Part shown: piece after piece, positions 43,476-54,650 of the stretch
Position numbering within the stretch: the stretch's first letter is position 1
Layout: every line of letters begins with the position of its first letter
Assembly (NCBI GenBank): GCA_012931725.1
Contig: CM022946.1
Location: forward strand, 54,075,194-54,139,193
Length of the DNA stretch: 64,000 bases
From: Litsea cubeba
Lineage: Eukaryota > Streptophyta > Magnoliopsida > Laurales > Lauraceae
Direction of reading: 5' to 3'
Notes under the pieces: model-generated
Seen by the model: only the letters and a program-made list of their open reading frames with translations
Told to the model about the DNA's origin: nothing
Database searches by the model: none
Position numbers and translations under genes: made by a program

Positions 43476-45127
43476 TGTTAGTTTTCGAAAATTTCTGAAA
43501 CAAGACCACATCCATTAGTAATCACAAGAATATAATGATCATAAATGGGAAGTTCTATGGTTTCGTCTTTTCAAATTGCTAGAGGAAGATGACCCAAGCA
43601 ACATGAAGAAGGCAAAACGTCATAGAGGGTACAATTGTTCTGATCGCAGGTATGGTAAGCCCAGAATGGGCATCCCAGTGACTGCTAGAAGCAATTGTGA
43701 ACTTAAATTCGACTTATCGAGAAGCAGAGCTTGCTCGAGGTAAGAAGAATATAAAGTTGGAGTTACAGATGTGTCGGTCGCAATACAGTAGACCCTGAAA
43801 GGGCGTACTAGTACCGCTAGACACAAATGTTTTGAGACCGCATCTATGAGATGAGATTCTCTGTTTTGAAAGGTCAAAATTGGATTCATCAAAGAGAGCA
43901 GATGGTATTCCAATCTAAACACGGGCTCAGCGATTTCCGCGAGCGCCAGTGCTCAGAAAGAAATGAACCATAATTTCTCGGATCTGAATCTAAAAATGAC
44001 GAGTTTTTTTTTTTTTTGAAAGGCCAATATCGGGTTCATCAAAGAGAGCAAAAGGCACTCCAATCTGAACACGGGCTCAGCGATTTCCGCGAGCGCCAGT
44101 GCTCAGAAAGGAGAAGACCAAGATTTCTCCAATCTGAACCCAAAATGACGGAAGTTTTTTTTTTTTAAGATTTTGAAGATTTTTTTTTTTTAAATCTTTT
44201 TTTTTTTTTTTATATATTTTTTTAAGATTTTTTTTTGAAAAAATTTTTTTATTTTTTATTTTTATTTTAAAATTTTAATTTTTTTTTTAAATTTTATTTT
44301 TTTTAAAAAAAAAATCGTTTAAAAGACGAGAGAGTACACATAGGCCTCCTAACCCGATCTTATGAAATCTTGATTGATAGAATTGCCCCCAGGTAAGGGT
44401 AGGATTACTTAATGAACCCGTTTGGAGGACCCTTGCCTAGAACAGTCAAGCTGTCTCCACACTCTGGACAAGGCTTTTCTTTAAATCAACCATGATCAAA
44501 GAACACAGTTGGTTTAACCTTTGTGATCTATGTCTTTTTTTTTAATTATTTTTATTTTATTATATTTTTTTTAATGAACTCATCGAAGAGAAACGATGGC
44601 CCAAAACCTTAGTCGAACAGGCTCAACATTTCTGCAAGCGCGATGAACGATAGGAACGGATCAAGGTTTCTCAATTTTGAATCCAAAATGAGAAATCTAA
44701 ATTTTTTTTTATATTTTTTTTTATTTATATTTTTTTTTAGATCTTTAATGAACTCATCGAAGAGAAACAATGGCCCAATCCCCGATCCGAACACGGTCTC
44801 AGCGATTTCCGTGAGCGCCAGTGCCCAGAAAGGAGAGGATCAAAGTTTCTCAATTTTGAATCCAAACTGAAAAATCTGATTTTTTTTTTATTTTTTTTTT
44901 TTTGAAAAGAGAAAGAGTGGAAATAAATTCAAAGAATTAGAAATTTCCAAACAAAAAATCTCATCTCATTTTTTTTAGATGCGGAATTCAACATAGGCCA
45001 CCAATTATAAAGTAGCCAAGGAATCGAGAAAAGAAATATAAGCATAGAGCAAAATATATGATATGCAAATATTTCATTTCTTGCATCGTGTTCTCAAATA
45101 AACGAGTCCCACCGGGTGGTGCCAGCT
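43476..45127 (-). other. 5' leader of Gypsy element 2, A/T runs and repeated blocks
   Basis: Non-coding. An approximately 85-base block with CATCGAAGAGAAACGATGGC or its variants followed by CACGGGCTCAGCGATTTCCG occurs at about 43885-43960, 44035-44125 and 44750-44845 (a fainter one near 44580-44650), separated by nearly pure A/T tracts (44155-44310). Directly next to the 5' LTR the minus strand reads AGCTGGCACCACCCGGTGGG, the expected primer-site position; I could not assign the tRNA. Confidence 0.75.
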
Positions 45128-47719
45128 TGATGACCGCGCTCCTGCTCGGGTCCTACCGAGGTCGGCGGACGTGGGAGTCCGTTTGGTTCCGACCCTTTCG
45201 TAACCGAGGGGCAGGGGCGTGCATCAACAATTCTTTTTTTGTGAGGGTGTGCCAGATTTTTCTATTTTTACTTGGAATTGCAAGTGGTGATCCGGAGATC
45301 AACCTTCGCAAGTAAAAAGGAAATCAACTTCTTTCAAGTTTTCCATTGCACATATATTTAAGAAAAGAGACATTTTTCTTGGTTTGCCGTGAAAGGCGAT
45401 TTTTTTTGCATTTATAGCCGATTTTGGCGTTTATAGCCGATTTTGGCGTTTATAGCCGATTTACAATCCTTATCAATAATGAAAGACAAGAGTTGTGATT
45501 TTTGTCTCTTTTGAAAAAATACAAACTACAATGAAAAGCAAGAAAAGGAGGATCTAACTTCTCAGAAGATTGTGGGGGACCCATTTAGATTGACGGTCGC
45601 AAGCCATATGTGGGCTTCGCCATCATCCATGCAGATGAGAACAGAGGATGCTATTGATTTGCTTGGCTTGGCTATAACCTCAGGTTTTTAAAGAACAAAG
45701 ACCAAAAGAAGGTCCTATGTCCAATGAAAAGCCGAGTAGACGGGCTTGAAAAGCCATGTCTAAACCATTGGCGGCAGAAGGAGAAGGCAAGGACCTTGGG
45801 GGGGAGTACCCCCTAAGGGACTTTTGTCACCTTGTTGCGGTGGTCGGTGTAGAACTTCCGCAGAGTTTTCTCTCTTTTTTCTTTCTCTGGATTTCTGTGC
45901 TTTGTCTGTCTGTGTGTTTGTGCTTTTTTCTGATGATGATCCTTTCTTCTTGGAGAGCTCTCCTATTTATAGGCTTTTAGATAGCCATTTAGGAGGGTTT
46001 ATGAGCTTTAATTGTCATAAAGCTACATAAAGGGAGGAGTTACAGAATTGAATTCTTTATTTTGTAACTCCTTTTTCTTGGCTTCTGATTGGCCGGAGGA
46101 GATTGAGGGCATTTAATCGCCTTTAATCGCCATGATGGGAGGAGTTTCATGGGTTAAATGCCATGAATCTCTTGACTTGTAACTCCCGGATGCTTGCTTC
46201 TGATTGGTCCGTCCAAAGAAATGGATTAATGACTGTAATAAAGCTAGTCAATTAATCGCATTAAGTGGTCGCCGAGCAGTTGAAGAGTCGCGGGCCGTGC
46301 CGTGTCTTTTGGGATTCTTCTGGCGATGATCATCGATGAATCTTCATGTAGATCGACATCAGATGACCATGTAATTTCAGGTGTTTGTTGCCAACAGCGG
46401 GTCGGTGCCATCTGTCCTGTCGATTTCTCGATCGGTCGGGTAGAAAGCACACTTTTTTTGGTTGACCGGGTGGCGATCAATATTGTTTTCAATACTCTTG
46501 ATGATTGGCCCGTGTTTTGGACGAATGTCAGAGGATTTGGTGTCTCAAAAGCATGAATTTTGGAAAGTACCAGAGGCTGGGCGCTTCGAATCGCGAAAAA
46601 ACGGCGAAAACCGGGGTTTCCGGGGCCTTCCCGGTGACCCCGGGCTCCAAGGTCGCCGGCGACCCTGGCCCAGGGTCGCAGGGGCCTGCGACCCTGGGGG
46701 GGTTTTCCCCCCTTTGTGTCCCGTTTTGTGTTCGTTTTTACTGTTTTTCGATTCTTTTTTCTTCTGTATTTTTCCTTGACATTTTGACCATTTATTGGCC
46801 TGATTTCTTTGTAAGAAACCTGATGAGAATCCTTGCATTTTATTTTGCAAAGTTTCCAATTTCCTGAGAAAGCCGAAGACTTTGTAGCGTAGAGCTGCCG
46901 ATTTTCCGTCAGAAGCTGAAACTGGGTCAAACGATGTCGGAATGACCTGAAATTTGGTATGAAGCCTCCTGAGCAATAAATAAGACCAACCATAGGCTTT
47001 TGTTTGAGTTTTGAAGCCGTTTGGGGTCCTATCACCAGTAGACTCGCTTTTGTCGGGATGAAGATGTCGCGGTTTGATGTGCGGTCAACCGATGTCCGAT
47101 TGACTTGAATTTTGACAGGGAACCTATTGGAGTCATTTTAAGATGATCCATAGGCTCTGTCTTGGAAATCATGGTCCCGGAGAGCTTTGCCGCCGAGAGG
47201 CCTAATTTGATTTCCGAGCGTCAAACTATGGTCAAATGTTGTGGAAATGACCTGAAATTTGATGTGTAACCCTTTATAAGCATTTTGAAGCCGTCCATGT
47301 GCTCTATCTGATGAGTAATGGCCTCGGTGGTTCTCGCCGCCGAGAGGCTTGATTTAGCTGTTCGAGGGTTGATGTAGGGTCAAACGTTGTCGGTTTGACT
47401 CGGAACTTGACGTGGAGCCTTTTGGAAGTATTTTGAGACCATCCATCGGCTCTGATCGAAGATTTGGTGTCTCCGATGCTTTTGCCGCCGAGAGCTCCTT
47501 TTCGGCTGTCGGATAAGCGAAGTTTGGCCAAATGATTTTGAAATGGCCCGAAACTTCTTGTGTACTCCTCTTTTGGCTGTCTTGAAGGATCTTGCAGTTT
47601 TTGTTTGATTCTGACAAGATTTGATTTTTGGAAGTAGCATTGCCTATTTATGGCAGGTTGCGACTTCATGTAGCTCTTTGGATCTTGAAGAGGCAAAGTG
47701 ACATTTTTTGGTGTCAACA
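45128..47719 (-). repeat. 5' LTR of Gypsy element 2
   Basis: Plus-strand ends TGATGACCGC and GGTGTCAACA, 2592 bases, colinear with 20652-23263. Differences are scattered small substitutions and indels, roughly 1-2 percent by eye, for example one GCGTTTATAGCC unit fewer near 45420-45460. Minus-strand TATA box at 45963-45972 (CTATTTATAG on plus). Confidence 0.92.
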
Positions 47720-47724
47720 TGAGC
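47720..47724. repeat. Target-site duplication TGAGC of Gypsy element 2 (right)
   Basis: Second copy of the duplication at 20647-20651. Confidence 0.92.
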
Positions 47725-49742
47725 ATATAATTTCTTGTTCCCTTGAGGTATCTCAGTACTTTCTTTGCAGCTTTCCAATAAGCGATTCCTGGGTTGCTTT
47801 GAAATCTACCCAGCATGCCAACAGCATGACTAATGTCATGTCTTGTACAGACCTGTGCATACATCAGACTCCCTACAAGAGAAGCATAAGGATATTTTTC
47901 CATTTCTTTACGTTCCAATTCGTTCAGTGGACACTGCGTAAGATCAAGTTTGTCTCCTTTATGCAGTGGAACAGGACTAGAGGAACATGTCATCATGCCA
48001 AATCTCTCTAGAACTTTGTCAATATATGCTTTCTGAGATAACCCCAAAATACCAAGTGACCTGTCACGGAATATTTCTATTCCTATCACATAGGAAGCCT
48101 CTCCAATATCTTTCATTTCAAAATTCTTAAAAAGATAATCCTTTGTAGCATGTAATAAACCAAGGTCGCTACTGGCCAGTAATATGTCATCAACATACAG
48201 AACCAAAAATATGAACTTACTCCCATTGATCTTGAGGTATATGCAAGGGTCAACCATGTTTTCTGTGAAATCGAAGGCAGTAATGATTTCATGAAACTTT
48301 AGGTACCATTGCCTCGAAGCTTGTTTCAGTCCATATATTGATTTCTTAAGTTTGCAGACCATGTCTTCCTGACCTTCAATTATGAAGCCTTCAGGTTGAC
48401 GCATGTAGACTTCTTCTTCTAAGTCTCCGTTAAGAAAGGCAGTTTTTACATCCATTTGATGTAACTCGAGGTCATAGTGAGCTACTAATGCCATGATAAT
48501 TCTAAGAGAATCCTTCCTGGACACAGGGGAAAAGGTCTCAGTATAATCAATGTCGTCTTTCTGATTAAAACCTTTGGCAACAAGTATGGCTTTATGTCGT
48601 TCGATATTGCCTTTGCAGTCGCGTTTGGTCTTGAAGACCCATTTACAGCCAACTGGTTTGTGTCCTGAAGGCAATTGAACAACTTCCCATACTTGATTTT
48701 CATCCATAGATTTCAATTCATCCGTCATGACATCAACCCATTTACTAGAATTAACATCCTTAATGGCTTGTGAATAAGAAATCGGGTCTTTAATTGTCCC
48801 TTCTTCAGATTCTACTTGGTAAAGCATGTAATCATCGGAAATAGCTGATCTCCTTTGTCTTTGAGACCTTCTTAATGTTGTTTCCTCTGGTGCTTCATCC
48901 ATATGTTCATTGGCGACAATCTCATGATGGAGTTGTTGATCATTGATTGGATTTTCCTCATTGTTAAATGGTTCAAAAACGGGATGATTTCCAACATCTT
49001 TCGGAATAGAGGGTAAAGGGATAGGTATCCTGATTTCCTGAATGATCACATCTTGAGTTTTATTACTCCCACTGATTCCGCCATTCTCAACGAATCTAGC
49101 ATTACCGGTTTCAACAATTCTCATACTATGGTTAGGGCAGTAAATCCTAAATCCTTTGGACTTTTCTGGGTAACCTATAAAGTAACCACTAATCGTTTTA
49201 AGGTCCAATTTCTTTTCATGTGGATTGTAGACTCTAGCCTCAGCTGGACAACCCCAAATTTGGAGATGTCTTAAACTAGGTTCCCATCCTTTCCACAGTT
49301 CAAAGAGTGTTTTTGGAACTGCCTTACTGGGAACCCTGTTCAAGATATAAACAGCTGTGTATAGAGCATTCATCCACAAGGATGTAGGTAAGTTAGCATG
49401 ACTCATCATGGATCTAACCATTTTTATATATGTACGATTTCGCCTTTCAGCTACACCATTCTGCCATGGAGAACCAGGCGTTGTGTATTGGGCAACAATT
49501 CCAAGCTTTTGGAGAAGTTTTGCAAAAGGTCCAGGATGTTGTCCTGTTTCGTCATACCTACCATAAAATTCACCACCTCTATCTGACCTTATGATTTTCA
49601 CCTTTTTATCTAGTTGCCTTTCGACTTCAGTAATGAACACTTGTACAGCATTCACAGACTGAGATTTGTCATGCAATAAGTATAAATAACAGTAACGTGA
49701 GCAATCATCAATAAAGGTAATGAAGTACTTTTCTCCCCCCAA
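47725..49742 (-). CDS. Integrase core and reverse transcriptase of the Copia element
   Basis: After the frameshift near 49735 the frame reads GGEKYFITFIDDCSRYCYLY. Integrase residues: second Asp in IRSDRGGEF and Glu in GVAERRNRT (first Asp in HTDICGPF is in the upstream block). RT motifs: NQVWEVVQLPSGHKPVGCKW, HQMDVKTAFLNGDLEEEVYM, QPEGF, KSIYGLKQASRQW and catalytic YVDDILLASS, then KYPYASLVGSLMYAQVCTRH. It stops at VLRYLKGTRNYML where Gypsy element 2 is inserted; the open frame beyond, to 47304, is LTR sequence. Confidence 0.93.
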
Positions 49743-50400
49743 AGGTTAGAACATCAAAGGGTCCGCAAATGTCTGTATGAATTATTTCAAGAAGTTGAGT
49801 ACTTCTTGTGGCTCCTTTCTTTGTGTGTTTTGTTGATTTGCCTTTAATACAATCCATACATACCATAATATTAGTAAAATCTAGATCCGGAAGGACACCA
49901 TCTTTTACTAATCGTTTGATTCTTTCACTGGATATGTGACCCGGTCTTTTATGCCACAAGAAATAAGAGTCATTTTTAGATGACTTGCATTTGGTTTCCT
50001 TAGAATGCAGGGTAAGATGGGTTTCAGCAATTTGATTATTAAGATGAAACTTGTATAGCCCATCAAATGAAATTCCAGAACCAATACGACTAGAATTTTT
50101 AAATAAACTGAAATTACCATTTCCTAATTCAAACGAGTAACCATCTTTATCAACTGCGCTTACAGAAACCAAATTACGGGAAATAGACGGAACATAAAGA
50201 GTTTGACATAAGTCTAACTGATAACCGCTATCTAAAACAAGACGAAAAGTGCCAATAGCTTCAACTGGAGCTTTGTCTTTGTTGCCCATGAAAAGGAAGT
50301 TTTCACTTGGGTTTATGGTTTGGATCGTAAGGAATCCCTGCATTGAATTGGAAACATGAACATTAGCACCAGTGTCAATCCACCAAGTATCAGAAGAAAC
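49708..50400 (-). CDS. Protease, pre-integrase and start of integrase of the Copia element
   Basis: Begins with SSDTWWIDTGANVHVSNSM (aspartic protease DTGA), then FRLVLDSGYQLDLCQTLYVP, the pre-integrase zinc region (FLWHKRPGHISSERIKRL, CMDCIKGKSTKHTKK) and IHTDICGPFDVLTFGG with the first catalytic Asp of integrase. A frameshift near 49735 ends it. Upstream it is out of frame with gag, which ends at 50390. Confidence 0.9.
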   Translation of the reverse strand, partial: VSSDTWWIDTGANVHVSNSMQGFLTIQTINPSENFLFMGNKDKAPVEAIGTFRLVLDSGYQLDLCQTLYVPSISRNLVSVSAVDKDGYSFELGNGNFSLFKNSSRIGSGISFDGLYKFHLNNQIAETHLTLHSKETKCKSSKNDSYFLWHKRPGHISSERIKRLVKDGVLPDLDFTNIMVCMDCIKGKSTKHTKKGATRSTQLLEIIHTDICGPFDVLTFGGRKVLHYLY

Positions 50401-50404
50401 ATAA

Positions 50405-51270
50405 AGTAAGATGTGATTCGAAATAACTCACGAAACCCATAGGGTTACCTTTCTTTTCGAACCATTCTTTACGTTTAACGCAGTCTGCCTGAAAATGTCC
50501 AGGTTTCTTGCAAAATTTGCATAAGTTTTCCTTCTTTTTCTTCTTGGGGTTCTGACTAGCCTCATTAAATTTGGGTGGTGCCCTTTTCTGGCCTGAATTT
50601 TTCTTTTTTTCAGCTTTGTTTCCAGCTCCTTGAACGAGATGAGCTACTTTAATACCTTGTTGATTCAGCCTGGCCTCCTCTTGAACCAGTTTGTTAGCCA
50701 ATTCATTCACTGTCCACTTTTCCGTAATAGTGTTGTAGTGAATTTGGAAAGGCCCGTACTGAGGAGGTAAACTATTTAGGATAAATTGGACGAGAAAAGC
50801 CTCACCCACGGATAGTCCCAAATTCTTTAGTTTAGCAGCAAGGTTGGTCATCTCAATGACATGCTCATGCATTGAGCGAGTGCCATCAAACTTCATGGTT
50901 GTAAGATCTGCCATTAGTTTCCCAGCAAGGGATTTGTCTGCAGTCTTAAACCTATCTTCAATGGCTTTCATATAGTCCTTAGCATTCTCAGGTGTAGGAA
51001 TGGATGTTTTGATGTTGGCATCAATAGTCATTCGCAAAAACATAGTGCTTAGTCTGTCAGACCTCTCTCAAGCATTAAAGAGGGTCTTTTCCTCAGCGTC
51101 ACTTGTTGCAGTAAGTGGAGCTGGCTTATCTTTACGAAGAGCCATATCCAGTTCAAGTACCCCCAATGTGAACTCAACTTGCTCTTTCCATTCGGAGAAG
51201 TTGGTTCCATTGAGCTTAGTGACAGAAGTAGCATGCGAATTCAGATTAGTGGGTACAATAACTGCAATAG
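50405..51270 (-). pseudogene. Gag of the Copia element
   Basis: Starts around 51260 (VPTNLNSHATSVTKLNGTNF, SEWKEQVEFTLGVLELDMAL). Continues MFLRMTIDANIKTS, FLVQFILNSLPPQYGPFQIH and the zinc knuckle CKFCKKPGHFQADC near 50510. An in-frame TGA at about 51067-51069 lies after EEKTLFNA. Before the recognisable coding start the minus strand reads CTCTATTGCAG, which could be an intron acceptor, so the true start codon may lie further upstream; I could not fix it. Confidence 0.8.
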
Positions 51271-52453
51271 AGATATAACAATAAGGCTTTAATTAAAATA
51301 AGACAACACATGCATAATAAAGAAATTTAGGTGCTCCTGTGGGTAGTCACCATAATTTCTACACATTATACCATCTAAGGTCATCATATTCAAGGTGGTG
51401 TAAATGAGTGATGTTACTTTTAATTAGAACAAGTAAGATATCTGTGGATATCTTTGGTCCATGTATGAACAAACACTCCTTAATTATTATTCAAAACGTA
51501 TGATTATAATCCGCCTGTGGGCGACTAAATTCTTCATGCGCTTGAACAATGGGAAAAGTAAACATCATGATGGTACTATTAAGGCCAAATATCAGTATTT
51601 AATTGTTAGGGTCACTATGGTGAGACCTAACCTTAAGCATACAACTTTGGTGATCAAAATTAGCTTAATATGAATAGATAACATTATATATTGCATGTAG
51701 ACATAATTGATCATTCGTTATATAAAAAATACTGATAAAGATGGCCGAGCCCCGGAGGGCAGTCCTCCGGCTCTTTGGGGCTGAAAGCCCTTATTCTTTA
51801 ACTGAGCCGGTAGTTTGTATCAGCGGAGGCAGCCCTATAAATTCCATCAACAACCTACTTTAGAATGAACAGTCAAAATCTCGTGCGATAGTCGTAGAGA
51901 CAGAGTATCTCGATCCTCAACAGTTGGGCCCAATTCGATACTCCTTTCCAACAGGTGAGCCACATGCACATTAAAATTTCATTCAACTTTTACCAGTAGT
52001 TACAAGCAATCTTATGCAAACATCTGCATGATTCTCCTTATGGTCCATCCATGACATGTGTCATCCACTATTAAATTAAATTAAAGGGCCCACGGAATTG
52101 AAGTGTTAAAATATTCATTCTAGATCTCCAGACTCTTTCATATCCAATATATCAGATCATCTACAACAAGCCACATGAAGCAGCCGATGAAAATAAAAGC
52201 TACTAACACGATCATTGTCGTGAATTTGATGGCCACTAAATGTCCAATCGCTGATTGGCTTTATGTAATCCAACTTTGACGTTTATTGCTTTAGTACAAT
52301 GACATTGGACGTAATAAAAGAGATGAGTCGTCGTATGCGATGGGTTGGGATTTGGGACGTAATAAAGCCCACCAATTGTACGGATCTAATTTTGCCGATT
52401 ATGGCAATGCATAATTATCCTAATTAATGGACGATCATGTGTTCTCCGATAAC
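51271..52453 (-). other. 5' leader of the Copia element
   Basis: AT-rich, about 1.2 kb between primer site and gag, with no supported ORF. A GC-rich island at 51746-51785 holds an inverted pair CCGGAGG...CCTCCGG, able to fold into a 7-bp hairpin in the genomic RNA. Confidence 0.6.
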
Positions 52454-52468
52454 CATGCTCTGATACCA
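52454..52468 (-). other. Primer-binding site of the Copia element (initiator tRNA-Met)
   Basis: Minus strand next to the 5' LTR reads TGGTATCAGAGCATG; TGGTATCAGAGC is the complement of the plant initiator tRNA-Met 3' end and the standard Copia primer site. Confidence 0.93.
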
Positions 52469-52470
52469 CA

Positions 52471-52943
52471 TGTTAGTTTATTATTAACATGAACCCTAAG
52501 ATCGAGAACATCATGATTATCACATGTAGGATTTAATTAAAAATTACCTCCAGACATCCTGATGCAGAGAGATTTCCGATCCTGCTGTCTGATGTTGATG
52601 TTGAGATCCGCCCAAGAAGACTTTAGGGAATAACTTCAGTTTCTCTCTCCTTGCCTATAAGCCTTAATGTATTGAATTTTATGAATGAATCTTTGTGATG
52701 GAGGAAAGACTCTATTTTATAGGTGGAGAGAGGACCAAATATATTCCAATTAGGATTCCATTAGTTTTGATCTCAACCGTCCATCAAGGTAGAGTTTGTT
52801 ACGGACTATATCTCTTTAGGAAACCTTATATGAGTAAAAGATAGCATGTATCCAATGAAAACGGGATTCCTATAATGACCACAATTTATGGAAATGTAAG
52901 GACTTGAGGTCTAAGTGAAAGACCTAAAAGTAATTTCCTTACA
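52471..52943 (-). repeat. 5' LTR of the Copia element
   Basis: Same ends as the 3' LTR, 473 bases, minus-strand TATA box at about 52713-52721. Differs from 19284-19756 at about 16 positions by eye. Confidence 0.92.
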
Positions 52944-52948
52944 AATCA
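52944..52948. repeat. Target-site duplication AATCA of the Copia element (right)
   Basis: Second copy of the duplication at 19279-19283; UPL3 intron sequence resumes at 52949 and ends in CTCCAG at 53163. Confidence 0.93.
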
Positions 52949-53163
52949 AGCATTAGCAGTTGATCTTTGCCTGCAGTTCTTTATCTCAGTGTTTGATGTA
53001 ATCTAATTTAGGGTGTGGTAGACTAAGTTTCTGCCTGCAACATTGGTAGGAACTAGGATGCTCATCAAGACAGTTTAGACCAATATATGTTCTTGGCTAT
53101 CATTTTTTTCCTAGTGATTGCATTAGATGTTGCCTTGATGGTTCTATACTTGTCATTCTCCAG

Positions 53164-54650
53164 GTGCTGCGAGATGACTCCATTCCTGTTTGCACACCAG
53201 AGAAGGTACATGATGTGAAGCTGGGAGATTCAGCTGATGATGGTACAATTGCCTCTACAACAAGTGATACTGCGACAAACCCTTCTGGCTCTAGTAATAG
53301 AACTGCCTCAGGCAGAGGCGTGGACCCTGCTGAGTTCATGTCTGGCTTTGGTTCAAAGGTGCGATGTCATTTGGTGCAGCTGCCATGGCCGGGCTTGCAT
53401 CTGCAAGTGGTAGAGGTATCAGGGCTGGTAGAGATCGTCGAGGGATTCATCCTGGTAGTTCAAATGATCCCCCGAAATTAATATTTTCATTTGGTGGGAA
53501 ACAGCTTAGCAGGCATTTAACTATTTTCCAAGCTATTCAACGCCAACTTGTTCTGGATGAGAATGATGATGAAAGGTGCACTGCATCTGATTTTCCATCT
53601 AGTGATGGCAGCAGGCTATGGGGTGATATCTATACTATTACATATCAGAAGGCAGACAACCATGTTGACATTTCAATGGGTGGCCCGACATCTCTTCCAA
53701 AATCTGCAAAGGGTAAGTCTGCTTCAAATTCTAGTTCCGACATTCAATGGCAACAGACCTCTCTACTGGATAGCATCTTGCAAGGTGAACTTCCATGTGA
53801 TCTAGAAAAATCCAACCCTACTTCCAACATTTTGTCATTATTGAGAGTATTAGAGGGGTTGAATCATCTAGCACCTCGCCTAAGAGTCCAAGCAGTGTCC
53901 GACGATTTTTCAGTAGGGAAGATATCCAGTTTGGAAGAACTTGGTACAACTGGTTCCAAGGTTCTTCCTGAAGAATTCATCAATAGTAAGCTGACTCCAA
54001 AATTGGCTCGGCAAATTCAGGATGCTCTTGCTTTGTGCAGTGGCAGTCTCCCTTCTTGGTGTTACCAACTGACTAAAGCATGTCCGTTCCTTTTTCCATT
54101 TGAGACCAGGAGACAATACTTCTATTCAACTGCTTTTGGAGTATCTCGTGCACTGCACCGGCTTCAGCAGCAACAAGGTGCAGATGGCCATAGCTCAACA
54201 AATGAGAGGGAGGTCCGTGTCAGCAGATTACAGAGGCAGAAAGTACGCGTTTCTAGAAATCGTATACTGGACTCTGCTGCAAAAGTTATGGAGATGTATT
54301 CTAGCCAGAAGGCTGTTCTTGAAGTAGAAAATTTTGGTGAGGTTGGGACAGGATTGGGTCCTACTTTGGAGTTTTATACCCTTTTAAGTCATGACTTGCA
54401 AAAAGTTGGACTGGAAATGTGGAGGTTCAATTCCACATCAGAAAAATCTGCAATGGAAAATGATGCCACCATTGATGGTGATCTGAAAAACAAAAAAGTT
54501 TATGATATTTCTGACAGAAAGAAACATGATGTGGATTCTGCTGCTGGGAGGAGATCTCATACAGGCTCCTCTTGGTTTTCACCGACTTCTGCTTTTTCTG
54601 CCCACTGCTCGTGAGAAAGGCCAAAGCGCGTCATATTCTATTCGCTTTTG
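53164..54650 (+). pseudogene. UPL3: UPL3 pseudogene, exon e (linker and start of HECT domain)
   Basis: Follows a CAG acceptor at 53161-53163 and joins exon d in frame as DHEE-VLRDDSIPVC. Landmarks: EKVHDVKLGDSADD, SNDPPKLIFSFGGKQLSRHL, IFQAIQRQLVLDENDDE, SRLWGDIYTITYQKADN, ACPFLFPFETRRQYFYSTAF, LQRQKVRVSRNRILDSAAKV and VENFGEVGTGLGPTLEFYTL, the last being the beginning of the HECT N-lobe. A one-base deletion near 53358 shifts the frame between FGSK and AMSFGAAAM, and a one-base insertion near 54547 shifts it again before DLIQAPLG. Similarity fades at about 54600-54650. The HECT C-lobe with the catalytic cysteine was not found downstream. Confidence 0.92.

Larger units (their letters stand above)
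20652..47719 (-). mobile_element. Gypsy element 2, giant Ogre/Tat-like, nested in Copia
   Basis: 27,068 bases between TGAGC duplications, minus strand, with LTRs of about 2.6 kb. Without the solo LTR inside its gag it was about 23.3 kb. Coding order: leader, gag, protease with G-patch-like segment, RT, RNase H, integrase, then an antisense spliced ORF and a long repeat-rich 3' region. Great length, long LTRs, a G-patch (MGYEAQNPVGLGEG) between protease and RT, and the antisense ORF are features of the Ogre/Tat group. Gag-pol and the antisense ORF both carry several stops and frameshifts, so the copy is inactive. Confidence 0.93.
19284..52943 (-). mobile_element. Copia element, split by a nested Gypsy element
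   Basis: Minus-strand Ty1/Copia element in a UPL3 intron. LTRs are 19284-19756 and 52471-52943 (473 bases each), duplications AATCA on both sides. The primer site TGGTATCAGAGC lies next to the 5' LTR and a purine tract next to the 3' LTR. Coding order on the minus strand is gag, protease, integrase, RT, RNase H, which is the Copia order. The RT and RNase H parts are separated by the 27-kb Gypsy element 2 (20652-47719). Removing that leaves 6.6 kb, a normal Copia length. The copy is dead: stop in gag, frameshifts before protease and in integrase, and the nested insertion. Confidence 0.94.

Noticed and set aside
47304..47717. C-terminal extension of the Copia RT open frame
   Set aside because: The frame stays open by chance into the LTR of Gypsy element 2; the true continuation of the Copia protein is at 20646-20144.
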